A stretch of 64,000 nucleotides of DNA from Chaetomium olivaceum (taxonomy: Eukaryota > Ascomycota > Sordariomycetes > Sordariales > Chaetomiaceae). The stretch is from NCBI GenBank assembly GCA_039881045.1, contig JAYWVB010000049.1, forward strand, positions 62,001-126,000. Direction: 5' to 3'. Below, one piece after another: positions 46,465 to 56,043 of this stretch. The first letter of the stretch is position 1. The number at the start of each line of letters is the position of its first letter. A program made the translations under genes and the position numbers. Below the pieces are notes generated by a model that was not told the origin of the DNA, did not search any database, and worked only from the letters and a program-made list of their open reading frames with translations.

Positions 46465-47757
46465 TTAGTTGGCCTGCGGTTGGGTTGTGTCAGGCCGGAG
46501 AGATGGGTAAAGCCTCTGGCAGTTTCGACTGAACGATTCGTGGGGGCCACCGCAGAGGACGCACTTGGCAACCATTTCACAGCAGTTGCCGTGGTGGTGG
46601 CCCTCCTTGGCGCACTTGGCGCACACTTGAGAGTTCCTGCACTGGAAAGCTTTGTGGCCGATTTGCTGGCAGTTGTAGCATTGTTCCGGTCGCATCCGAC
46701 GTTCGAAGATTCCCGTGTATCCTGACTCTCCTCCGGCGTAGAAGAAGCTCTCGCTAAGCAGCCTCCTGGCGTCGCCGAGTTTCGTGACGTATACTACCAT
46801 GGATCCATATGCTTTTGCGGCGTCCCTTCGGCTCAACCAGGCCAGCTTGGCAATCTGCACGTCGTTTTCCTGGCCCAGGGCTTCTGCGGCTCCGGGAAGG
46901 ATCTTTCCTTCGTGGTCAATGACAACCGTACGGTTGACGTTGTCGACTTTGACCGGGTACAGCTGGTCTCGAAGGACTCTTGCACCCGGCGTCTTCTTTG
47001 CTTCAACGATATTCTTGATTTTCTTTACCTCCTCTTCGTTCCTGCCAATGATCCTAAGGCGGTTGGTGCTTCCTCTATCTCTGGTAACGGCAACACACCG
47101 CCAGCTAGGCTGGTCGCCAGGCGTTCGCATTTCATTCTCAATGAGCTTTCGAAGTGCTACTGGTGTAGTCTCTCCGATGTGTTCCTCTGGAACCCTAGAC
47201 GTATCCACCGTGCAGAACGCAGGTTCCGGCGTCGTCACCCGACCCGTGGAGGAGGCCGGGGTGTGAATGCTAACTGGAGGGGTCAGTCTGGCGACGTCCG
47301 CATATGCTGGTCGACCCGATGTGGTTCCTTGAACTCTCATCATGGCGTGTAGCTGCAGTCTGGTGTGCTCAAGCTCGCTGCGAGCTTGAGTGAGCTCCTC
47401 TCGCGCTTGCGACAACTCTTGAGTCAACTGGGCCGTTATTTTAGCGACCTCCTCTGCCATGTAGTCCTTCAACTTTCTGAACTGCATGAGAACTTCTGCG
47501 TTGATGTTATCCAACTTGTTGTTGAATTCATGATCCACGGCTTGCTCCGGGCCTCGGGTCTCTTCGCTCGCCTCGTCGACTGCTGCAACCTGGATGGTGC
47601 AATTCTTGTGATTCCTCGGCATTTTCTCATTGTCGTTTTCTTCCTCACAATCCATATCTTCTTTTTGTAGAATTGACTCTATCGCCCTAGTCGTTTTCAT
47701 CCTCTTGCGCAGCGGGCGGCGACGCCCCGCTCCTGGAGTTACGGAACTGCCTCGCAT
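46465..47757 (-). CDS. LINE ORF1 (Gag-like, CCHC zinc knuckles), open copy without ORF2
   Basis: ATG 47757 (MRGSSVTPGAGRRRPLRKRM) is in frame and matches an internal Met of the homologous ORF1 at 59527-60837. The homologue's first ATG is present here too but is put out of frame by a small deletion. The 430-residue product has a coiled coil (ITAQLTQELSQAREELTQARSELEHTRLQLHAM), an RNA-binding-type centre (RLRIIGRNEEEVKKIKNIV) and three zinc knuckles: CYNCQQIGHKAFQC, CAKCAKEGHHHGNC, CVLCGGPHESFSRNC. These coat the RNA in LINE particles. No frameshift is present although ORF2 is gone. An extended open frame upstream to 47997 is probably leader sequence. Confidence 0.8.
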   Translation of the reverse strand: MRGSSVTPGAGRRRPLRKRMKTTRAIESILQKEDMDCEEENDNEKMPRNHKNCTIQVAAVDEASEETRGPEQAVDHEFNNKLDNINAEVLMQFRKLKDYMAEEVAKITAQLTQELSQAREELTQARSELEHTRLQLHAMMRVQGTTSGRPAYADVARLTPPVSIHTPASSTGRVTTPEPAFCTVDTSRVPEEHIGETTPVALRKLIENEMRTPGDQPSWRCVAVTRDRGSTNRLRIIGRNEEEVKKIKNIVEAKKTPGARVLRDQLYPVKVDNVNRTVVIDHEGKILPGAAEALGQENDVQIAKLAWLSRRDAAKAYGSMVVYVTKLGDARRLLSESFFYAGGESGYTGIFERRMRPEQCYNCQQIGHKAFQCRNSQVCAKCAKEGHHHGNCCEMVAKCVLCGGPHESFSRNCQRLYPSLRPDTTQPQAN

Positions 47758-48183
47758 GACGTCGACGATGAAGCGCCGCGTGCCGCACCAGGCATCTGAA
47801 AAAGACAAAATCCTCCCCTTTGAACAACAACAAAGACCAGAAGCTGTCGTTCTTCCTTCAGATACAGTAAAAGGCAACTTTCGTGTAGTTAGATTGTCGC
47901 ACCGTTCTCCTGAGTTGTCTACCTTCTCCCACAATCTACAGTCATGAGCAGAAATGTCTTCCTCTCTTCCAATACAAGAAGTGTTACGAGGTCCCACACA
48001 GTGTGAACTACTAAGTAATGTACACAGTCTACATGCATGGCAGATCGTGGTACCAGGGGGGGAACATGGTCAATCGACCAAGCTAACCGCCAAGACTCTC
48101 GAGTGATACACTCACTCGACAGTCAGCCTGGGTTTGGTCGCACAAGGCCAATAAGAAACTATCAACTCTATGAAATGAGAAGT

Positions 48184-51100
48184 TCAGTCAGAGAGACTAG
48201 CCAGAAGGTGTTCAAGCTTTTTGTGCCGGTCGCTGCCGTCACCGAAGACCTTTCGAACACCTATAAGAGCTACCGTGTACAACTCCTCCGCTCGTGCCGC
48301 TTGTCCTATATCGGCATTAAGGAGCCCCATGTTGGTGACAGTATTCAAGAAGGGGACGTAGGTCACGACGGCGTCTTTGCCCAGGGATTTCTCGTAGCCT
48401 TCCAGCGCCCGCTTGTACATCGCCTCCGCCTCCTTGTATCGCCCTTGGTCCGCGTAGAGGAGACCGAGATTGTTGACTGTGTTGAGCGTCGACGTGTGCT
48501 CCGGTCCCCACGCCTTCTCCTTGCCTTCCAGCGCCCGCTTGTACATCGCCTCCGCCTCCTTGTATCGCCCTTGGTCCGCGTAGAGGATGCCGAGATTGTT
48601 GACTGTGTCGAGCGTCGATGTGTGCTCCGGTCCCCACGCCTTCTCGTAGCCTTCTAGCGCCCGCTCGTATATCGCCTCCGCCTCCTTGTATCGCCCTTGG
48701 TCCTTGTAGAGGATGCCGAGATTGTTGACTGTGTCGAGCGTCGACGTATGCTCCGGTCCCCACGCCTTCTCCTTGCCTTCTAGCGCCCGCTCGTACATCG
48801 CCTCCGCCTCCTTGTATCGCCCTTGGTCCGCGTAGAGGCCCGCGAGATTGTTGACTGTGTTGAGCGTCGACGTGTGCTCCGGTCCCCACGCCTTCTCCTT
48901 GCCTTCCAGCGCCCGCTTGTACATCGCCTCCGCCTCCTTGTATCGCCCTTGGTCCGCGTAGAGGATGCCGAGATTGTCGACTGTGTCGAGCGTCGATGTG
49001 TGCTCCGGTCCCCACGCCTTCTCGTAGCCTTCTAGCGCCCGCTCGTATATCGCCTCCGCCTCCTTGTATCGCCCTTGGTCCTTGTAGAGGATGCCGAGAT
49101 TGTTGACTGTGTCGAGCGTCGACGTATGCTCCGGTCCCCACGCCTTCTCCTTGCCTTCTAGCGCCCGCTCGTACATCGCCTCCGCCTCCTTGTATCGCCC
49201 TTGGTCCGCGTAGAGGCCCGCGAGATTGTTGACTGTGTTGAGCGTCGACGTGTGCTCCGGTCCCCACGCCTTCTCCTTGCCTTCCAGCGCCCGCTTGTAC
49301 ATCGCCTCCGCCTCCTTGTATCGCCCTTGGTCCGCGTAGAGGCCCGCGAGATTGTTGACTGTGTTGAGCGTCGACGTGTGCTCCGGTCCCCACGCCTTCT
49401 CCTTGCCTTCCAGCGCCCGCTTGTACATCGCCTCCGCCTCCTTGTATCGCCCTTGGTCCGCGTAGAGGCCCGCGAGATTGTTGACTGTGTTGAGCGTCGA
49501 CGTGTGCTCCGGTCCCCACGCCTTCTCCTTGCCTTCCAGCGCCCGCTTGTACATCGCCTCCGCCTCCTTGTATCGCCCTTGGTCCTTGTAGAGGATGCCG
49601 AGATTGTTGACTGTGTCGAGCGTCGACGTGTGCTCCGGTCCCCACGCCTTCTCGTAGCCTTCTAGCGCCCGCTTGTACATCGCCTCCGCCTCCTTGTATC
49701 GCCCTTGGTCCTTGTAGAGGATGCCGAGATTGTTGACTGTGTCGAGCGTCGACGTATGCTCCGGTCCCCACGCCTTCTCCTTGCCTTCTAGCGCCCGCTC
49801 GTACATCGCCTCCGCCTCCTTGTATCGCCCTTGGTCCGCGTAGAGGCCCGCGAGATTGTTGACTGTGTTGAGCGTCGACGTGTGCTCCGGTCCCCACGCC
49901 TTCTCCTTGCCTTCCAGCGCCCGCTTGTACATCGCCTCCGCCTCCTTGTATCGCCCTTGGTCCTTGTAGAGGATGCCGAGATTGTTGACTGTGTCGAGCG
50001 TCGACGTGTGCTCCGGTCCCCACGCCTTCTCGTAGCCTTCCAGCGCCCGCTTGTACATCGCCTCCGCCTCCTTGTATCGCCCTTGGTCCTTGTAGAGGAT
50101 GCCGAGATTGTTGACTGTGTCGAGCGTCGACGTGTGCTCCGGTCCCCACGCCTTCTCGTAGCCTTCTAGCGCCCGCTCGTATATCGCCTCCGCCTCCTTG
50201 TATCGCCCTTGGTCCTTGTAGAGGATGCCGAGATTGTTGACTGTGTTGAGCGTCGATGTGTGCTCCGGTCCCCACGCCTTCTCGTAGCCTTCTAGCGCCC
50301 GCTCGTATATCGCCTCCGCCTCCTTGTATCGCCCTTGGTCCTTGTAGAGGATGCCGAGATTGTTGACTGTGTCGAGCGTCGACGTATGCTCCGGTCCCCA
50401 CGCCTTCTCGTAGCCTTCTAGCGCCCGCTCGTACATCGCCTCCGCCTCCTTGTATCGCCCTTGGTCCGCGTAGAGGATGCCGAGATTGTTGACTGTGTCG
50501 AGCGTCGATGTGTGCTCCGGTCCCCACGCCTTCTCGTAGCCTTCCAGCGCCCGCTCGTACATCGCTTCCGCCTCCTTGTATCGCCCTTGGTCCGCGTAGA
50601 GGAGACCGAGGGTTGCTGGCATCCAGGCGCTGCTCCCATCGTTATCAGCCTCGCCTAACAGTTGTTGGCATCGATCAGCATGGAGCAAAAGTCGGCGTTG
50701 AATCAACCAGTACTCCGATATCTCCCGTCCTGGCACATGCCGACTCGTACACTCCATCGCCAGCGCTGCCAAGTGTTGCTCGTTCGGACCACTCAGTACG
50801 TGTATCATCCATGAGTGCACACAAGCGTGTACGCTATAGCCACCCGACTCCGACCCGTCTTGTGCTGTTATCGAATGTGCTTCCACGAGTCCGTGACTGC
50901 ACAGCACCCGCATGCCTTGGTCAAATGCGAGCCGGGTCTCTGTAAGATCTTGGAGCCACTTCGGTCCATCCTCTGTACCTCCTCGCTGTAGTAACTCGTA
51001 CCACAAGTCTTCGTTGCCAAGAAATGCCCACAATCGCAGCAGCATCGCTGCGGATTCGCTGCGGCGGCGGATACTCGCAAATGAGATATTCCAGGTCGAG

Positions 51101-53230
51101 TACATAGCACGATTCTCGTACGTGAGGAGTTGCGGGCTCAGCTTCTGCAACTGACCCCACGCACTCTCGTAATCTTGCAAATATTGTCGCCACGACGTCG
51201 AGACCTGCGTGAGATATGTACCAGCCGTCGATAAGGCGAGCGGTAGACCGTCAAGTTTGCGGGCAAGGGCCACGGCGGCAGGATCTGTCATTAGCAGAAC
51301 TTGTCAGCAGCCTGCGTATTCACCGAGGTCGAGGAATAGCCACGTACCGTCTTGAGCGCCAGTGCGACCCGATGTCGACTCTAGAATGCGAAGACTGTCT
51401 TCAATCTTGCGCAATTTTTGCAATCGCAGAAGCTCCCCGATCTGAACTGTTGATGAACGCGTCGTCACGATGACCGCCCCATGATCTGTATCCGGGAGGT
51501 ACTGGCGAATATCGTAGCCCTCTGGTGCTGGTTGATCCGCCTCGCCATGCCGACCTGAGTTGCTGCCATCTCTAGCCGGTGCTTCCCCGGTGTCGCCTCC
51601 CATCTTGGGGTGGTCATAATTGTCGTAGATCAACAGCCATCGTTCATTCGTTGGTTCGTCCAGCCACCTCCTGACAGCCAGCGATGCATCGCCATCTTTG
51701 TCCGACACCGCGGTCTGCATGTAGCTCAGGCCAGGGTGCTCCCGGAGGATCCTTACAGCTGCATTCCGGAAGCTCTGGTTTAGCGATGTCTCATCTCTTG
51801 CGTTCAGCCAGATCAATGCAGAATAGTCATTCCTGTGCCGCTTCATGTATGCGATGGCGAGCTGCGTCTTGCCCATGCCTCCCAGGCCGTGCACAACAAC
51901 AGTGCAGCGCCCTGACCGCCTGCAGAGTTTTTGGTGCATCCGTGCAAGCTCTTCTTCTCTTGCAACAAAGCGGCTTGTTTCAGTCGCTCCCGACAGGCTC
52001 AGAGAAAGGGTGAAACGGTTGACATTGCCTCGTGCTGGTGATATATACCGTCAATTGAGATTGGCTACTTCCATGGTTAGGCGTCCCTACCGTCATCTAT
52101 TCTTGCTTCCGCCTCCCATCGTTGTCGGACATTGCCTGTGGCATCCTTGGCCATGATCTGCAGGTGTTCCGATACCGCCACGTATCCGACGTTTTGCCTT
52201 AATGGATATCGGACCATGGAGGTATGATTTGCGTGGATAACGATCGGCTCGGCGTCTGCGTGTCCTGACACGACCGCCGATGCCATTGGAACCACCTAAT
52301 GTTATTAGTGCCAGTGTCAATGGCAGCGGTAGAAATCACGAACCATGATGCTGTGTCCTAAGACGGTTGGAGTCGCATACTCCTCGTAGACATACTTTGT
52401 CACAAAGTCGTTGCTGATCGGTCCGTATTGCCCCTGCTGCTGCTGCAACCATTCTGAATCCCGCTCGAGGTGCTTCAGAAGCCGGTCATCGGCTGCCACG
52501 AAGAGAGACGCTAAATTGACGAGATATTGCCCTAGCTGCACGCCGTTTCCGCCCTGATGGGGAGTCCCCATGAACAGAATTCCATGTGTCGACAGTTTCA
52601 TCGATCGGTGTTCGGCCAAGGCGCCCTGCCGAGCGGCGTCGGAATGGATAAGAGCCTAACGGGGCCGGTCAACGAAGGATTGTACGTGGAGTCGAGCGGA
52701 TTGACCTACACTCTTGAGGACGAGTCCGCCTAGGCTATGGGCGACAAAAATGATCGGTCGGTCGATGGACTAAATGGCCTCTTAGTATCACGCAAGATGA
52801 CAACCAATGTGCACCCACATTCGTCAACTTTCGCTTTCTGCATAGGTCGGACACCAGGGTTCTCGCGTGGTTGTAGAGATACTGCGAGCTCACTCGGTCA
52901 GCGGCGTGGGTATTCGCGTCGTAGCCCCAGCACAGGATGCGGGCTTTTGGGAGGTCTTCGGGGAGGAGGTCTCGGAGCCAGTGGACGCCGTTTCCCGCCG
53001 TCCATGTTTTCTCTCGGTGGCCGTTGAGGCCATGCAGTGCGACGATACTGCCGTTGTGAGCTAGGAAGGAGTAAGAACATAGATAGCACATACTCGAGGG
53101 TCGGATCCTGCCCCTCGGAGACAACCTCCAGGCCTTGCGGATGCTCCACCGTCTGACTCAGCGTGTGGGGCTCCCGGGATAGTGCCCGCTTCGTCCGATC
53201 CAAGAAGCGCGAAAGTTTCGATGAAGCCAT
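48184..53230 (-). CDS. NLR protein: serine hydrolase (DUF676-like) - NB-ARC - TPR
   Basis: ATG 53230 (MASSKLSRFLDRTKRAL) opens the gene. The first domain is an alpha/beta hydrolase: SIVALHGLNGHREKTWTAGNG, RILCWGYDANTHA, nucleophile elbow FVAHSLGGLVLKS, ILFMGTPHQGG. The NB-ARC follows: P-loop VVVHGLGGMGKTQLAIAY, Walker B RWLLIYDNYDH, GAVIVTTRSS and GLPLALSTAGTYL. The TPR region (kinesin-light-chain type, 42-residue units) fills the C-terminus. Introns at 52770-52818, 52656-52709, 52296-52343, 52035-52090 and 51285-51347 all have consensus sites and keep phase. One anomaly is the end of exon 1 (about 53060-53090), where frame must change between SEGQDPTLE and HNGSIVALHG; a one-base error is likely. 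Fungal proteins of this design are candidate immune/incompatibility receptors in which activation unleashes the hydrolase; that role is inference. Confidence 0.85.
48469..50610 (-). repeat. 17 near-identical 126-bp tandem TPR-coding repeats
   Basis: Seventeen exact-length units of 126 bp (42 codons) run from CTC at 50610 to 48469. Two diverged units follow (48468 to about 48240). The consensus is LGILYADQGRYKEAEAMYER followed by ALEGYEKAWGPEHTSTLDTVNN. Variation is confined to a few columns: LGI/LAG/LGL at the start, A/K before DQG, M/I before Y, E/K before RAL, Y/K before EKAW, and D/N in LDT/LNT. Near identity at the DNA level indicates recent duplication or gene conversion. Confidence 0.95.
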
Positions 53231-53513
53231 GCCGATTGCTGTCGTTGCTGTATCGCCGTCCAAGGCTTTGCATCAAAGGTATCACTTTCTGTCAGACGGG
53301 TGTGTCGTTCGCGAGCAGAAGCCCACAGATTGTCGACATCCTGCGGCGAAGGCTGGGCTGCAGTTTTGGGGCGGTCATCCTCGGAACGGCTGAACTTGAT
53401 CCCGTCTAGTCAGCCAGGTGGCCAGATCTTAGTTCTACCGCGAAGTTGGTCCAAGAGGTCTGACTCAATGCCGAGTCGGCCAACGTCCGTGTTAGCCTCT
53501 TCATCATCCACAA
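53231..53513. other. Short divergent spacer between NLR and mariner element
   Basis: Under 300 bp; it holds the NLR promoter side and the left part of the mariner element. No clear terminal repeat could be matched to the right side. Confidence 0.4.
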
Positions 53514-54731
53514 ATGGCACCTAAATTATCGAAGATCCAGCGAGCCGAACTCGAGAATATCATCGTTAACAAGTTACAGGGCGCGGAAGACGTCACCGAC
53601 AAAGAAATAGCGAGAACGATCGTCCCTTGCTCCACACGAACCATCCGTTCAGCCCGATCGAAGATTCTTAAACATGGCCGGATAGTCAGTGCTTCTCGGA
53701 GTGGTCGGCCGCGGGAAGTGACAGAGAATATATGGCTGGCATTGAAGCATGAACTAGATCGGGACCCTTGCATAAGCCAGCGAGCCATGGCAGACTTCCT
53801 CCACAGCAAAGATGCGACCGTCAAGGTGTCACGATTCACCATCGGTCGGGAATTGGCAAGACGTGGATGGACCAAGAAGGTAACTCGAAACATCGCCAAA
53901 GAACAAGACCAAGACCTGCGTGACGACTACATCGAGAGACGATCCCATTTGTGACGGAGAATGCGCCTGGTGCCCTGGGTTAGGGTTGGATGCGCATTCC
54001 CGGTCATATACTGCAGTGGTCTGTGCGCACACCACCCTTATTCCACGACCCATCCCTGTGTTGTAATCCTTTCTCTCTTTTCCTTAGCTTTCGATTAACA
54101 GAATAGAGTGGTACTTGCAGTGCCTTTGAGCCTCGCGATTCCTATCGCTCATCTCTCACACCATTACACACCAGAACAGATGATCTTCATAGATGAAAGC
54201 GGATGTGACCGCGGTCTTGCGACTCTGGGACGAGGTTACGCCCCAAAGGGGGTGACTCCTGTACAGATCAAACGGTTCCATCGGGGGAAGCGAATTCAGA
54301 TGTTGCCAGCATACACAGTGGACGGCGTCATCTACTCTGAGGTGTATGAGGAGAATACGGATACTCAGGTATTCGAGGGCTTTATTGAAAGGCTTCTACC
54401 GTTCTGTGGAAGATACCCAGAGCCCAGATCGGTCATCTTCATGGATAACGCATCCTTTCACTTCTCTCCAAAGATCGATGAGATACTTGCGCAAGCAGGT
54501 GTTGTGAAGGAGCTTCAAGCGCCATATTCTCCAGACTTGAATCCGATCGAGCCTTTCTTCGGCTCTGTCAAGAATCGCATCAGAGAGAGGGCTCGACAGG
54601 ATGCCGATCTCATACGGGGTGACTTTAAGGAATACCTCCGGATGCAGATCCGAATCGTCGGGCAGGACAAGAAGATTGCAAGAGGGCACTTTCGGTTGGC
54701 ACAGATACTCGTCGATAAACCGGTAGAATGA
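53514..54731 (+). pseudogene. Tc1/mariner-type transposase, interrupted
   Basis: The first frame (53514-53954) has a helix-turn-helix N-terminus: KLSKIQRAELENIIVNKLQG, DKEIARTIVPCSTRTIRSARS and GRPREVTENIW. The second frame (54108-54731) holds the DDE_3 catalytic core: EQMIFIDESGCDR (first Asp), RSVIFMDNASFHFSPKI (second Asp), and YSPDLNPIEPFFGSVK (third acidic residue). The 150 bp between them contain a stop and no intron whose phase fits, although GTGACG at 53953 and TTAACAG at 54101 would be possible sites. Either an unusual intron or a disabling lesion separates the halves. All three catalytic acids remain. Inverted terminal repeats were not found by eye. Confidence 0.78.
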
Positions 54732-55830
54732 ATACTAGAACGGAAATACAGTATGTCTATAAAATGATCCCATCATGCGCTCCGTGCTCTTTTCACGCGG
54801 TCCTCAAGAAATGTCTTGACACCACTCACAAAACACCATGCAACCCCATCTGGTATTCCGTGCTTGAGGTAGAAACGGTGCATCTTCTTCTTGTTGGTCG
54901 TAAGCATGTTGAGATCGTAGCATTCCTTTAGAGTTAGTTCTCCGGCTGCGTCATAATGGTGCTTCTGCTCCGCGGTGCTGACTTGGCTTTGATGCCAAGC
55001 ACTGTACTCCCTGACCGCGTCTTCCCTGGGTAGGTCGACCCGTATCAAGGGAGACGTTGGGAAAACAAGGCCGGGAGAGCGTGGAAGGCTCGGCGAGATG
55101 CCGCTTCCCGTTACACATCGAAGACATTGATTGACCATGATGCCAGCACCTGAGCCATCAGAATCCCGTCGTTTCCGCTTGCGTGCCTTGTCTTTCTGTT
55201 CTCTTTCCTCCCGCTCGCGTTCCGCATCACGGACTAGGCGGCGGAACTCCTCCGGGACATCATCGTGCCCGTTCAGAAGTTTCCCTGCCTGCATGTGGTC
55301 GGCAAGCATCCTGACATGATGAGGCCAAAGAGGAAAGTGTTTTCCGTCGTTCTGCCAGCAGTGGTCGGAGCCTTTTGTACAAGGCGGGCCAGGGCAACGC
55401 ATGAGAAGATACGCTTTCCTGATGCACGCCCCTCGTTCGAGACCAACAGTTCTGGCTTCCAACTCTGCTTGCTGGTTGGCTGTTGCCCACCTCTGCCGGC
55501 CTTCCCAGCGTCCACACTCTGGTAGTAGAAGGTTACCGTGACGGTCATCTTCTTACCGTCAGCGAGAAACTTGCTCCATTCCTGGAGTTGTTTCGACACG
55601 TATTTCCACTCCACCTCTAGTTTCGGATATCGCTTGGTTATGTTGGCCGTTTTACGGTCGGTTACGGACAGAACAACCTTGGTATCATCTTCCTTCCACG
55701 GCTTGCCGGCAGCCGCAGCGGTCACCTTCGGTCGAAGCACATGTTTCCAGAACCGGTGTGGCGAAATCACGATTCCCAATTCCGATTCGCCAGTCTGTTC
55801 CCTCTTTTTCAGGCATAGCTTCCATTGCAT

Positions 55831-55839
55831 ATTCCAGTG
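55831..55839. repeat. Left 9-bp target-site duplication of the MULE (ATTCCAGTG)
   Basis: ATTCCAGTG directly precedes the left terminal repeat and recurs at 58674-58682 directly after the right one. Nine bases is the typical MULE duplication. Confidence 0.92.
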
Positions 55840-55904
55840 GAGTTCCCCTAATTTGACTACCCCAACCGCCTTTTTTGACTACCCCGCTATTTTAGGAAGG
55901 CGGT
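55840..55904 (+). repeat. Left MULE terminal inverted repeat (65 bp)
   Basis: Begins GAGTTCCCCTAATTTG and contains TTTGACTACCCC twice, about 24 bp apart, ending AGGAAGGCGGT. It matches the reverse complement of 58609-58673 except at the fifth base. The doubled motif may be the transposase binding site. Confidence 0.95.
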
Positions 55905-56043
55905 GAAATTCCTGTGCCGCCAGCCCCGCCACCCGGGAAACAAATAACTTAGGGCTGTTAGTAGCGCGCCATCACTTAGCCACCGAAAAGCCAAGTAACG
56001 CCCTGAAAAACTACAATAGAAATTCGGCAATAGCGATACTGCG

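Larger units (their letters stand above)
46141..47990 (-). mobile_element. ORF1-only LINE derivative (Tad-like, ORF2 missing)
   Basis: On the minus strand: a leader homologous to the leader of the LINE at 59.5 kb (CAGATGCCTGGTGCGGC near 47790), a complete ORF1, then about 250 bp of 3' sequence with a GCCCGCCGGGC hairpin, AATAAA and a (TG)n tail. No endonuclease or reverse transcriptase is present. Ordinary LINE copies lose their 5' end; this copy keeps the 5' part and lacks ORF2. Borders are approximate. Confidence 0.6.

Noticed and set aside
48317..50527. 736-codon open frame and several plus-strand frames across the TPR array
   Set aside because: The repeat unit is 126 bp, a multiple of three, so any frame free of stops in one unit is open through all. 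These are shadows of the TPR frame, with low-complexity products.
48469..50610. Regular direct repeats that could suggest a CRISPR-like array
   Set aside because: There are no spacers: units are contiguous, encode TPR motifs and lie in a eukaryotic NLR gene.
53400..54760. Possible terminal inverted repeats around the mariner transposase (GTTCTA-type words)
   Set aside because: Matches are only 6-8 bases and imperfect; no TA duplication could be paired with them.
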